64,000 nt of DNA from Drosophila miranda (taxonomy: Eukaryota > Arthropoda > Insecta > Diptera > Drosophilidae), in the NCBI RefSeq assembly GCF_003369915.1, contig NC_046678.1, forward strand, positions 1,426,001 through 1,490,000, read 5' to 3'. Below are positions 22,849 to 55,705 of the stretch, piece after piece (within the stretch, counting starts at the first letter, position 1; each line of letters opens with the position of its first letter). Below the pieces are notes generated by a model, which searched no databases, was not told the DNA's origin, and saw only the letters and a list, made by a program, of their open reading frames with translations. The position numbers were made by a program, and so were the translations under genes.

Positions 22849-23679
22849 AGAGTTAATCAGCTAGGCTCTGGCTGTTTTCCAATTTTCTTTAGAAATCAGA
22901 TATATTGATGCTCCCGTTTCCACATTCCGCAAGATTTCTTCGATTTCAAAAGCGTACATCTTTATAAATAATTTTTTCTTAACCCAACCTCAAATTTGTG
23001 TCGGAAATAATTGGTCAGGGCAACAACAGTTTGCGGATTCGTAAAAATAACTGGCGCTTGTCCGATTTGGTTATCGGAACGTTGGCAAGAAATAAATTTT
23101 GGCGCATAACAGCACAAATGTGCTCAATATGTATCCTGCTATTCGCCGCTCGTCAGACATGTTAAATACACACGCGCACTTTCAGCCGTCGTTTTGCATC
23201 ATAAAAGTATGCCTGAACATTAATATTTTATTTTCAAACCTCATAAAAAAATATTATACTGCAACGAAAAAATATACTGCAAACAGAAAAAAAAACACTT
23301 GTTACTGACCCATACAATTTTTAAAATAACTGCCACCACACATACAAGCAAGCCAATATATTATATATACATATATATATCGATGTCACTACACCACTAG
23401 TTACAACCCAGTCTAACAAACGTACGCTTGCGATAAACAATAATTTCTCGTTTCTCTAAAATGAAGACGATTTATTACCAAAGGTAAAATAGAATTAAGT
23501 CGACTTTTTTACAAGATGAGCAATAAGCCAAGTTAACTACTGAATTATTGGTTTGACATCTGATAAAAAGAAAAGACGAAGTGAAGATGAAAATCGAGTA
23601 TTTAATCAGGATTGAACGGATTCGTTTGCAACACAGATGGCCTTCCGAATTGGCTGTATATGGGGTGGAAGTTTGTCTT
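22849..23679. other. Intergenic DNA, no confident gene
   Basis: A moderately GC-richer part (about 22,870-23,100) contains a short open frame following a good acceptor-like 'tttctttag' at about 22,890. It could belong to the candidate small gene, but no in-frame donor connects it. The rest is AT-rich. Confidence 0.4.
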
Positions 23680-24060
23680 GGGAAACGAAACAAATTTGGA
23701 GAAACTCTCCATTTCCGATTCGCAGGTTATACGAGAGCTGTTCAATAATTCCGTTACATTATAAATGAAACACAGTTGCATAAAGAATCAATTTATTGTT
23801 TTAACGAAGTCTGGTTTTACCTCTACACACTTTGTCGATTGTGAGCTTCGTGATTGTGAATAGATTTCACATACCCAATGATCTCTCGCCCTCTAAATCT
23901 CCGATCGTACAACACGATATCATGCATTTTTCCGATTGTTATGGCTGTGGAGACCTCAAATGAGCGACCGGACGTTCGACATTATTTATGCTTGTACGGC
24001 CACAATGATATTCAGTAAACCCTTTTTTGACAGGAGTCAACTGACAGAACCCCGTTGACA
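23680..24060 (-). mobile_element. Mariner-like transposase remnant
   Basis: On the - strand at about 23,960-23,860 a readable block is mariner-like (STAITIGKMHDIVLYDRR, then FRGREIIGYVKSIH), corresponding to the region after the N-terminal helix-turn-helix. Stops and shifts follow. The element is a short degenerate piece with no clear terminal repeats. Confidence 0.55.
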
Positions 24061-24139
24061 GAAGCACTGGTTTAATATCACTTAAGAGGCGGGAAATAAT
24101 CCTAATCAAATAACATAATATTGAAAAAAAATTTGAAAT

Positions 24140-24420
24140 TTAGGTATAGTAAAATAACAAGGTATAATTTGGGATATTTCTGAAAGGTACCTGAAAGGTA
24201 TTTTTCTGAGATATAATAACGGTATATCGGTATATAATGGTATATATTGTCAATTTAATCAATCTATTAAATATCATTTTCAACGGTATATAGAAATCCA
24301 ATAAAAGCAAATATTTAGAATAGACTGGCTTAGTAGAAAATTGATTCACTAATCGGATAAAATTATGTGGTCACTGCAAAATGTTTCATCTAGCTAATAA
24401 TATTCGACGGAATATCAAAA
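24140..24420 (-). repeat. Dispersed AT-rich repeat with CGGTATAT motif, copy
   Basis: The piece contains several ggtatat(t/a) motifs (24,170-24,250) followed by a gaaaattgattcactaatcgg segment. That segment recurs in the opposite orientation in the 59.3-61.0 kb array and in the same orientation at 63,938-63,960. Confidence 0.55.
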
Positions 24421-24729
24421 TTGAGCAATATGGTTTCCAATCCTTGACGGATAACGATTAAACCATTGTAAGCCAAGGGGATATTTTAATTAGCCACTGT
24501 AAATAATGAAAATTTAATCATTTAAGCAATTCAGGTGAGACATATTGTGTTTTTTTTTTTTTAAGTTTAGAGGAAATATGGAATGGATCTACAATAAAAA
24601 TTTACAATCAGTAATATTTGCCGCCGTTTAAGTGGGTTAAGTTCGGTTTTTCATCATACGAGACGCTATATTGTTGCTTAGGAACCAAAATTGAGGCAAA
24701 TTAGCCAGTCAAGTATAAAATAATTGGAT

Positions 24730-24882
24730 AAGTAAGATCAAAAACGAGGAATATGTAAAATATAACTTGAATTCGTCAGTATATTTACGGTATATTTTTT
24801 AAATGAGATGGTATGTTTCGGTATATTTCAGAGGGTCGGACGGTATATTTTAACGATAAATCCGCGGTCACACTGGTCGTAT
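24730..24882 (-). repeat. Dispersed CGGTATATTT repeat ending in a GGTCACACTG motif
   Basis: The block at 24,736-24,860 is the reverse complement of 59,388-59,480 with many matches (gaattcgtcagtatatttac; an aaaacgaggaatatgta segment). It ends with TAACGATAAATCCGCGGTCACACTG at 24,852-24,876. The last part is a match to Drosophila core-promoter motif 1 (GGTCACACT), and the preceding part resembles a decayed DRE. No gene starts beside it. Confidence 0.6.
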
Positions 24883-25234
24883 AATTAACAATAGGTAAAA
24901 TTGAAAAAAATATTATATTTATTGATAATTATTTAAGTAATATTATGTCCCTAAGACATGGCACTATGTCACCTTAGCCACCAAGGTTTTAATTCACATT
25001 TTGATGTACATATTATCGCATAGATACGTATATACACGTTTGAATACATGTACATGCATATGCACAAAGACGAATAATAGAAACTGAATTTTTGTGATTC
25101 GCATTCATATGTTTGCAGTGAAGTGCAATTATTGTGCGAAGTCAGTGTACATATAAGATAATGTGTATAATGTAATAAAATTTTGAAAATAACTACATAG
25201 ATTAATTCGTAAATTTACGTTTATCATGTATGTA

Positions 25235-26376
25235 CAGTGGCGTCGAAAAAAATAGCACTGTTTTGTACCACAGCCTCTATTGAACACTATCAAATCAAAT
25301 ATGTTTGCATTTTGCAATGATATAAAGTATGTTTACTTTACAAGTCTTCTCTTTGGGAGAGGTGTTTAGACTCTCACAACTCTAGCAGTTTTAATAATAA
25401 AGTAAAAACTTAAGGAAATTGTTCGAAAAATATGCGAAATGGAAAATTTTTAAGTTTTTTGATATTTTCTTTTGAAAAGTCTTGATTGAATAAATAATCG
25501 GTGGCTTGAGTCGATTGTCACAAGAAAGTTACAAAATAAAAGGAAAGCACTGTAGTGAAGAATCTTTAATTTCATAAGACAACACCTATGCTAAGGTGAG
25601 TAAATGGTCTGTTGCCCAATAAAATGATTCGCAATAATGTTAAATATGTTACCAACAAGAAACAAAGGGAAGAAAGGCCGTGATATCCCCATTTCTGATA
25701 AAACAAGAAGGACCCGTTTAAGCTACAAAAGGATCTTAAAAATCGGCAAGTACCAGCAAAGTTAGATCATGCTTGCAAGAAAATAAATTGAGTGCTCTTA
25801 GTACGAGAAAAATTCCACTTCTGACTGTAAAGCGAATTCAGTTTTCAAAACAAAACTTCAGTTTTCCTGAAGAAAAAGGGATCAAAACATTCTGTGGTCC
25901 GACGAAAGCCGACATTTATTTTTTGGTGGAAAAAGGTCTTGATCTTATGTGAGACGACTACCTAATGCAGAATACAACCCCCTGACGCACATATAAAATC
26001 ATTAGACAGAAAATCAAGTATAATCGTATGGGCCTGAATTTAGTACTAGCAAGGTGATCCAATACATGTCACAAATCGATGATGGTTCACATGTGAAGTT
26101 AAAATATCTGATTCTAATGGGGAAACCAAAGGACAACCAATAAAGATCTTTGTGGTATCCTGCATTTCGTGGATCGATATCTCAAAGGAAAGATGCGAAA
26201 ATTATATGAAATTTAATGCCGAAATGTTGAGCTGCTGTTGCTTCCAAAGTCTTTTCAACAAAATATTAACCTTTCAATACAACGAGTCACATATTTTAGT
26301 GACAAATTTGGAAAACTTCCTTGTATTTTATAGTTTTTTGAACTTTTTGAAACCAGTGCTATTTTTGCTGCGCCTT
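25235..26376 (+). mobile_element. Degenerate Tc1-like transposon
   Basis: A TA at 25,233 is followed by a cagtggcgtcgaaaaaaata terminus, matched in reverse by the ctatttttgctgcgcc segment near 26,360-26,376. Between them a decayed transposase is readable around the first catalytic Asp (LWSDES, about 25,892) and VRRLPNAEYNP (about 25,950), then scattered pieces. Multiple stops and shifts make it inactive. Confidence 0.7.
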
Positions 26377-26605
26377 AATTTCCTGATAAATCCATTTCTG
26401 TAATACCATTGCTTTCGGATACTTTAGATTACACCTTACATCTTGTAAAGACGTTCTTTAAACAAAAACACTATAGAATATAGAATAAGTCCGAGTATCA
26501 TGGTGATATTTTACCTGCCGCAGCTACTTATAAAATTAATAAACGCAAAGTTAATCTTTCTTTAAATAAAACCACCTTTACGATAAAACCACACCAAAGG
26601 ATAGA

Positions 26606-27124
26606 ATGGGAAATTGCTTGAAAATTAATAGTTCTGATGACATTTCACTTTTGCGAGGCAGTGAAAGTGTACACAGGCAAAACAGCGGACCTCTGCCAAT
26701 GTTTCAGGTAAGTCCATAAAAATGGATTAGTTGCAAATGTATGTATACATACCTGTAGGTTCGTTTATTCTTTCAGAACGAGCAATATCAACAAATCTTT
26801 TTTCCATCGCCATCCACTTCCATCGGCCATGCTCCAATAGCAGGCCATTCACAACTTTCCGAGGAGGACCAAGTTAAAATAGCAAAACGGATTGGTTTAA
26901 TGCAACATTTGCCAATAGGCACATATGATGGTAGCTCGAAAAAATCACGAGAGTGTGTTATTTGTATGGCCGAATTTTGCGTTGACGAAGCTGTTCGCTA
27001 TCTTCCATGTATGCATATTTATCACGTGAAATGCATAGACGACTGGTTAATGAGAAGTCTCACTTGTCCCAGCTGCTTAGAGCCGGTCGACGCTGCTTTG
27101 TTAACAAGTTATGAAACAACATAG
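26606..27124 (+). CDS. RNF11-like RING-H2 E3 ubiquitin ligase (CG32850 type)
   Basis: Two coding exons, 26,606-26,707 and 26,777-27,124, with a 69-bp GT-AG intron in phase 0, give 149 aa. The N terminus MGNCLKI fits N-myristoylation (Gly2) with a nearby palmitoylatable Cys, as in RNF11. The conserved block EDQVKIAKRIGLMQHLP precedes a C3H2C3 RING at about residues 95-137: ECVICMAEF, LPCMHIYHVKC, DDWLMRS and CPSC. The tail EPVDAALLTSYETT is nearly that of vertebrate RNF11. RNF11 recruits E2 enzymes and HECT ligases at endosomal membranes. The PPxY motif that human RNF11 uses to bind WW-domain ligases is not visible here. Length is close to the family norm. In D. melanogaster this gene is CG32850 on chromosome 4. 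Confidence 0.94.
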
Positions 27125-27999
27125 CTCAACTGCAATATGCCACTGTCTGTTAGTCAATACAGTAGGCATTGTAAAACATGCAAAACACCATGAACATTTT
27201 TATTGTTAAACTCTTCATAGTAATCATTGATTAAAAAAATTCTTTGTCTTCATTGTTACCGCTTGTGGGTATATATTATCATTTTTTTTTTTTAATGCTA
27301 TTGATTCATTTGATATAAATATTTACATAAATAAGTTTAAAATGTAAAAATTGTGAGATCAAAATTTATAAAATTAATAGTACTATATAACTTACGTGTT
27401 AACTTTCAAAAAATACTATTAAATTTATAGAATAAATTATTATAAACAAAGCTAGAATAAGATTATTATAAAATATAAATATGACGGATCTATACAATTC
27501 GTTCAGTCATTTAGGATGGATGGTTGTTTTGCACCCAAATTATACTCGTAATTGCTTCTATGTACATGTCGTGTGTTTAACAAAAACTATAGTATGTCTT
27601 GTAAAAAATGAATTGAATTGACTAACTTAGTGCGTGTATTTCATGGAGATTGGGTTGTCTTGGTATATATGTACATACGTAGCGTGAAAGTGACCAAAAA
27701 TCAAAGCAATAATACTAAATATAAATGTAATACCACGTTAATATAGAGTTGCGTCTTTTCGCACTCTGTACATCTTCTGGGGAATTTAACGATGATAAGG
27801 GATCTGGTTCTTGCTAAAGGTGAAATTGGTAGCTTCTAGGTTGAAGGAGCGAAATCTTTTAAAGAAAAACATCAATCGTAAACAAATAATAACACTCATA
27901 CTTATAAAATACTAACTGAAGAGAAAGACACTTTCTGCTTGTTGTATGACTCTGAACCTCTCAATATTTAAAGTTCTATCTATCTATTCTACGTATATT
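27125..27999. other. Noncoding AT-rich DNA after the RNF11-like gene
   Basis: This should include the 3' untranslated region. No coding frame or transposon is recognisable. Confidence 0.45.
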
Positions 28000-28870
28000 A
28001 AACAGTTTTTAAATATTTTGTTCTTACAAATTTCAAGTTTACAGTCTCTAAAGTTTTAAGTTCTATTGAATATTGTGTATGACGTCCTCATATTCGTATG
28101 ATTCTGTTCTATTTGGTACTTAAGTAATCGTTCGAATCTTTTTTTGTGTACAAGAAACGGCAATCTTAATACGATATAAACATCATATAAATTAAATCAC
28201 ATTTATATTTGGAAATAAAAGGGATTTTTTAATACAACATACGTATTTAAATAATAAATTGTTATACAAGAATTACACAAGTTATTAAATGTTAGTTTCT
28301 GCATTCTAAGTTAAGACGAACTAAAAAGTTTTTAAAAATTATGATACTGCTCTATATGGTGCACAGTAATTTTATGTGCATTCTATATAGTACATTCTAT
28401 ATATAAAGTCTGAATTCATTAGTGAATCCTACCATAGGTAACAATTGAAACTTGGAAATTTCCATAATAATTGAGAGAGTTTCTTTACCGGGCTGTATAC
28501 AAAGTATAATTCAAAGATTTTGTTCTTACAACTTAGAAGTTGAGGGACTCTACGAAGTTTTAGGTGTATTGAATATTGTGTGCTCAAGAATGCAAAAGAA
28601 ATGCATTATGACGTCATCAAATTCTAATGATTCTATTCTTTATATGTAGGTACGTACGTAATCGCACGAATCTTGTTTTTGTTTATAAGATATGACAATC
28701 TTAATATTTAATGATTTAAATAATTTATATATTGACAATAAAGGGGATTTTTTAATACAACATACGTATTTTAATAATAAATTGTTTTAAAAGAATTACA
28801 CAAGTTATTAAATGTTAATTTCTGCATTCTAAGTTAAGAGGAACTAAAAAGTTTTTAAATATTATGATGT
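28000..28870 (+). repeat. Diverged ~525-bp direct duplication
   Basis: The block at about 28,010-28,345 recurs at about 28,515-28,870 in the same orientation. Shared anchors include ttttgttcttacaa, ttgaatattgtgt, gggattttttaatacaacat at 28,221 and 28,745, and the gcattctaagttaaga block. The copies have drifted by substitutions and small indels. A TGACGTCA palindrome is present in the second copy (28,609-28,616), and the first copy has the related tatgacgtcct. Confidence 0.8.
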
Positions 28871-29829
28871 TCTCGACCAAAAATTCAGTTATCAATTTTT
28901 GAAACCACTTAGAAACGGTGTTGAAAAATTTACAAAATATGTACATATATGTCAATTTTTTCACACCGGCATTCTTACTGACTTGGTGTTGAAATGGACG
29001 CTATAACTGGATAACTATAACTATTAGTCGCTCATTTTAAGCAAACATACAAAGTTTTTCGTCAGTCGATAGGATAATAAATGCCAGCCGAAATAAAGAA
29101 TAATCAAAAAGGCTAGCTTCGGTGGCTGAAACTTTTAACAACCTTACTATTTTTCATATGTCAGATATATAATAGTGGGATTCGTTCCAAATCCTTCTGA
29201 TTGGAACACACAAATTTAAATTTTTATATATATTGTATATTCTGCGAAGGTTTAAAGGTTATTTGCTTTGTCGACTAGCGATTCTGACAATTAGTCTGTG
29301 CCCGCTCTTCCTCAGAAGTCTTACCGATTATTCTCTGTTGCGACTGCGACGACCCAAATTCATTTATCTGCAAAGCACTATGTTCCAAACAACTCTGAAC
29401 TAAGAGTGACTATATTTTAGGAAATTCAGGTAGATCTGTAATGACATATCAATGATCGTTAAAAATCTGTTTTGTATGTTACTGACGGAAAAAATAGTTA
29501 AAAGCCTGATCAAAATCGGAATATCGGGTTTTGTGTTTGAGCTTAATTTTTTGTAGAAGTTTTAAATCAACACAAAATGTTTGTTTTAAACAAACTTAAA
29601 CGTTTATACGGTCTATACCTCAGGATTGAGGAATTATTTTAATAGGTTTTATTCGAAAGAAGTTTGGAAGCTGTTTCGAGATGACTGATTTTATCTCAGT
29701 ATATCCAGTATGACCTCTTAATAGAACTCAAACGAAATTTTACTTCATATGAAATAATTGCGAAATGAATTAGGATTAAGAAGCAAAGAAAATTCCAAAT
29801 CTAAGCCACATACAGACAATGTCTGGCCT
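28871..29829. other. Noncoding DNA
   Basis: No confident coding frame. It may contain decayed 3' parts of the Helitron that follows on the - strand, but I could not trace its protein this far. Confidence 0.4.
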
Positions 29830-30770
29830 ATAACGGGATCTCGTCTTGTCCCTTCCAGAAAATTTGTGGATATTGAAGAGCGTCATATGAACGATGGGTA
29901 TCACTAATAAACTTAAGATCATTATTTCTTCTTCGAATCACGATTTGTCGCGTAGCTGTACGGTCGCCAATCATGATTCCAGCAACGTCGTCAATAACAG
30001 GTGTTCACTTTGTAGTTTGTGCATGTGTGATTTGAATAATTTCAGTAATTCATTGTGCTCATTTAACAGAGCGTCCAGCTTGCTGACGACACATGATAAA
30101 CATGGCCTTTGATTTTGAACGTGGAATTAAATTGTTGACCGTTTGCAGCAATATTGTTAACTATTTCTGTTGCTCCAAATGATGTCATTTGGAAACATGA
30201 ATTTAATGTGCGAATTGACTTCAGGAACATGCTACCATCTGAATCTGTACCGATAAGTAAACCGTGCAATGGTTCAGGTGGTGTTTCAATTTTGGTTATT
30301 TGTAGTTTACCTGATGAGCAACATATCCCAACTGGCACATTTTTAAATTTAAATTTTACCAATAACCACTTTAGAATGAGCATAATATTCAACATCATTC
30401 TCATACTGGAATGCTACTCGAAGAAATAAATTTGATGTAAATTCTCGATGAAATTGTTGGCGTTGTTGATCAGTTCCTCTACGTTTGTTGCGTTGTTGTT
30501 CAATTCCTCTACGTTTGCCGACTATCTATCTGCACGTTATTCTCCGTTCTAGTTGCCTTTGTCTACAGTTTGGTCGTCGCAACTAGAACTTGAACCAGTT
30601 GAACCAAAGGAGGATCTGAAGACACGGCGACAGCCTCTGATGATTGCGATGGGAAATGAGTGACAGGCCGTTGTGGTACTGTTTCTGATACTGAATTTTA
30701 TTGAATAAATGCATATCATTATATAGCTAGCAGTGGTACTCTTATTGTATTGGCAGGAACGCACAGGCTC
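29830..30770 (-). mobile_element. Helitron remnant with Rep/helicase N-terminal coding sequence
   Basis: On the - strand the order is: an RRGIEQQRNKRRGTDQQR-type basic leader (about 30,500), a zinc-finger-like segment (about 30,350: NVPVGICCSSGKLQI), PPEPLHGLLIGTDSDG, FLKSIRTLNSCFQMTSFGA, and FNSTFKIKGHVYH (about 30,110). In a different frame, IMIGDRTATRQIVIRRRNND and THRSYDALQYPQIFW follow at about 29,965-29,850. This is the conserved start of Helitron Rep-helicase proteins. Frameshifts and a missing helicase show that it is dead. DINE-1-like elements in the window are thought to be non-autonomous Helitron relatives. Confidence 0.75.
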
Positions 30771-31344
30771 CTTGAGAGTGTGTATTTTTAGATACGGTGC
30801 ACTTACACTGTGCGGGGGTTACATTCCAGTGCATTTACTTAGCTACTTGGCAGCAATAAAGTAAATAGTTTATTGCTTGATCCCCTTTGGTGGGTTCGAG
30901 TTTACAAGTGCTATTGTCTATTCTTAGTTGCTAATGTAATTTTCGTGTCGTCATATTCATTCAGATGAAGTGACATGGACAATTGTATTTATGAGTATCT
31001 GTGTATGAGAGTGCACTGTATATTCTGTAATATTAATTAAGTATATTATATGTCTGTGACTGAACAATCTCTTCTAGTAATTTATATTCGAATTCCGTTA
31101 AATTATGTTTTCGCGCTCATCTTAATTAAGCTCTGAGCGCATAGACGCACATACGTTTGTATGTCGCTTTCTTTCTCGTTGAGTTCGTTGAGGCACCTGT
31201 AACCTCAAATGTTGCGTTCTCCGCATATCCTCTAACTCCCTAATCCAAGCTTTCTGTTCCATTATTTAAAGCGTTAATTCATAACTTATTCGACGTGCAG
31301 GTTATATTTTTGGACCTTACAAGATGTGTGTAGGTATGTTATAA
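30771..31344. other. Noncoding DNA
   Basis: No gene or confidently recognised element. The sequence is of mixed composition. Confidence 0.4.
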
Positions 31345-31610
31345 GGTGCTCCCTCACAATGCTGAGCTGGGGATATAAGTGATTTGCAGAGATGTTGCAG
31401 GTGCGGTGTTAATATTTCGCTGTGCTTGGCAGCCACCTCGGCAACCGGTTCACCCTGGGGCCCAACCCACCGACGTGCAGGACCGATTGGCTTTTCGGGC
31501 CTATCCACGCAACACTTGCTGCCTCAAGACTGTGAACTGGCAGAGTCTCTATCCTTATCATTTTTCAAAATGAAATCCAACAGCGGATAAATCTTTGTTC
31601 AGCAATTCAC
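31345..31610 (-). mobile_element. Short CR1-like fragment joined to GC-rich unassigned sequence
   Basis: On the - strand about 31,360-31,425 encodes ILTPHLQHLCKSLISPAQH, matching the RT segment VLTLHLQHLSKSLISPTQH of CR1-like copy B. Beyond it (31,430-31,600) is a GC-rich segment with open frames on both strands (for example IGPARRWVGPQGEP on -) that I cannot assign. It is probably another transposon piece. Confidence 0.5.
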
Positions 31611-31696
31611 CAACAGCCTTTTTCAGGTGGTAGGCATCCTTATATGTTGTACATGAAGGCTGGATAATATTCCCCAACGATCTTTCTTTATTTGTG

Positions 31697-31820
31697 TTTT
31701 GGTCAGGAGACCGCTGACTTTTGCAATAACACTATTTTCCTATCCGACAAAAAGTCTTTTGGTCAGGAGACCGCTGACTTCTGCAATAACACTATTTTCC
31801 AATCCGGCAAAAAGTCTTTT
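31697..31820 (+). repeat. Two-copy 60-bp tandem repeat, in frame
   Basis: A 60-bp unit beginning near ttttggtcaggagaccgctg occurs twice with an offset of exactly 60 bases and few differences. Because 60 is a multiple of three, a + strand frame reads GQETADFCNNTIF...KKSF twice. The source element is unknown. Confidence 0.75.
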
Positions 31821-32424
31821 GTTTTACGTGGGGTAGGGCGTGGCGCGTTGTCTTGCTGGTATTCCCCAATCCCCGTAAAAGTCTCCAACAAAAACATTAA
31901 AATACTTAATTTTAATCATTGACTCATTTATTTAATTTGTGTTATAATAATAGTAATAGCATTAATGGCTTGAGTATACGGGGCTTGATCGGAACATTCA
32001 TGTGTATGAAATAATTATGAGTAGACAACATATGCATGGTTTATACATATGTACATGCATATGAGTGTAGTTCCCTTTTTGTGTGAAAGGTGTTCGAGTG
32101 ATGTATTTATTTGTATAATTTGTTTTAAGCCTTAAATATCTTTAGGGCACTCTGATCTATTTTATAGAGTGTGCATTTCATCTTCTCCTAACATCCGCAC
32201 ATACGTATGTACAGTTAAATGTACGTATTCATATGCGTTGTCTTGTAAACCGATTTTTTATAAGTAGACTTCCGTTTCTTTGGAAAATGATATCCATAAT
32301 ACATACTTGTACAGTTGCGGTAGTTTGCACACTTGTATCTGAATGTATTTAAACTGATTTGACTTGATCCCCAAGTGTACGAGAATGTATATATGTATAT
32401 ATGCATAGGTATGTTTAAAGGGAT
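31821..32424. other. Noncoding DNA, probable 3' region of PMCA
   Basis: Lies directly downstream (on the - strand) of the last PMCA stop codon, so part is expected to be 3' untranslated region. No other gene is seen. Confidence 0.4.
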
Positions 32425-54187
<21,763 letters not shown>

Positions 54188-54793
54188 TTGTTATTGTAGA
54201 AACTATAAATGAAACTCGATATATTAACATCATATTAAGACTATTTCCAAATTTATTCCCTGATTGTTGTTTGGGTAAGAGGATAATTAAAAATTAATTT
54301 ATAAGCTCTTTAGTTTACAAAAAAATTACGACTACAAATTAAAGACGAGCTGGAACATAAAGAGCCGCTCCTAGGTCCGCGGCTTTTCTTTATACCCAGT
54401 ACTCAGTAAGTAAACATACATATATTTGAGTTTATGATTTATGTAATTTATTCAGAATAGTTTATGTCGTTTGGTGATGCGAAAGAGAAAAATGAATTTT
54501 TTGGCAAAAACAAAACTTTTATAAAAATCGGTCGAGCCGTTTGCGAGATTTGTATACATACAAAAGTGTGAGTACATACTCATAATCACTGACTTTAGCC
54601 TCCCATAACAGGCAAACGAATAAAGCAAAAGAAACCAAATTTCTGCCCCATATAAATACTTGTATTCTTAACAAATAAACAATAATTACAAGAACGAGTA
54701 AAAATTTTTCAAAGAATGAAAAGTAAAAAACCAAAAGAACTCACATGTACTCGGTTTTGCACTTTTTCATAAAAATTAAAGTAAATCATAATA
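54188..54793. other. PMCA: PMCA 5' noncoding sequence
   Basis: The bases just upstream of the PMCA start (54,188 upwards) are presumably 5' untranslated sequence or the end of a 5' intron. No upstream noncoding exon can be placed with confidence. Confidence 0.4.
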
Positions 54794-55316
54794 TTAATAT
54801 TTTGCGCATAGACCCATATTAGATAATACTTTTTTAATACGGTTTGGAATGTTCTCTATCAAATTCCCAAAAATATCTTTTGAAATAGGATTGCACTCCG
54901 CATCTATACATCCCCAGAGATCGCCTTGGTTAGATGGCGCTGATTCGTAGTGCTCAAGCCGTCGTTTCACGATTGACCGTAGGTTTTCAATCGGATTAAG
55001 GTCGGTTCTTTGAGATAACCACTCCAGCAATTTAAAATTTTGATTAACCAGTCAGATCATAATATTTCAATATTTCATATTATTCCTTATTACTATGGTC
55101 TGAAGCTGCTTTACATGGTAGCACGTTGGTCCTCTACAAAAAATTTATGTTATTCAGTTCAGAGAGGACTATTTACAACTTCTACAAGCCTAACTTCTTA
55201 ATTTTCCGGAGAAATGTATTTATCCTGAATTTAACTAACTTGTTTACAAGACAGGAATCCGAAGCAAATTGCGAAAATTTTTCGAGAATGACTGGTTAAT
55301 CAAAATTTTAAATTGC
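54794..55316 (-). mobile_element. Rearranged Tc1-like remnant with 28-bp foldback
   Basis: On the - strand 55,030-54,794 encodes a Tc1 transposase C terminus (WLSQRTDLNPIENL; SIVKRRLEHYESAPS; GLCAKY-stop). On the + strand 55,240-55,316 encodes the segment that should precede it (QDRNPKQIAKIF..., LVNQNFKL). The shared 28 bases form a perfect inverted repeat at 55,027-55,054 and 55,289-55,316. The element therefore appears inverted about an internal point. It is dead. Confidence 0.65.
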
Positions 55317-55364
55317 TTTTTTTCTTTTCTCACACTAACATCAGGCGTTTTATCTCGACAGAGC

Positions 55365-55703
55365 GCGTGGAAGGCGTTGAATAGCCACTGAAATTTAATT
55401 TATTACTTCTGGCTATAATGATCCATTCTAATCCAGATGTCAATCTGCTAGACATCATCATTTTCTAAGATTACGCGTTTTTGGTTTTCGCGTATCTTCA
55501 AATTTGTAGATGGCACTCCCCCCCCTTTGTGAGGGGGGACCCAAATTTGGAAATACACTTGCAACAGTAGTCAAATTTGGTTGCTCCAGCTCTAATTGTC
55601 TCCGGCATCTAGCATCTAGGCTCTCAGCGGGGCGGACGGACGAACAGACAGACATGGCTATATCGACTCGTCTATTACCAGGCACTACGTATTTAAATAC
55701 ATA
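55365..55703 (-). mobile_element. DINE-1-like fragment
   Basis: This piece shares blocks with the two longer DINE-1-like copies: a gcgtttttggttttc segment, a cccccttt(g)tgag segment, aaatttggttgctc, and gacggacgaacagacagacatgg followed by atatcgactcgtctatt. It is shorter and more diverged. A Tc1-like element abuts it at 55,706. Confidence 0.6.
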
Positions 55704-55705
55704 TA

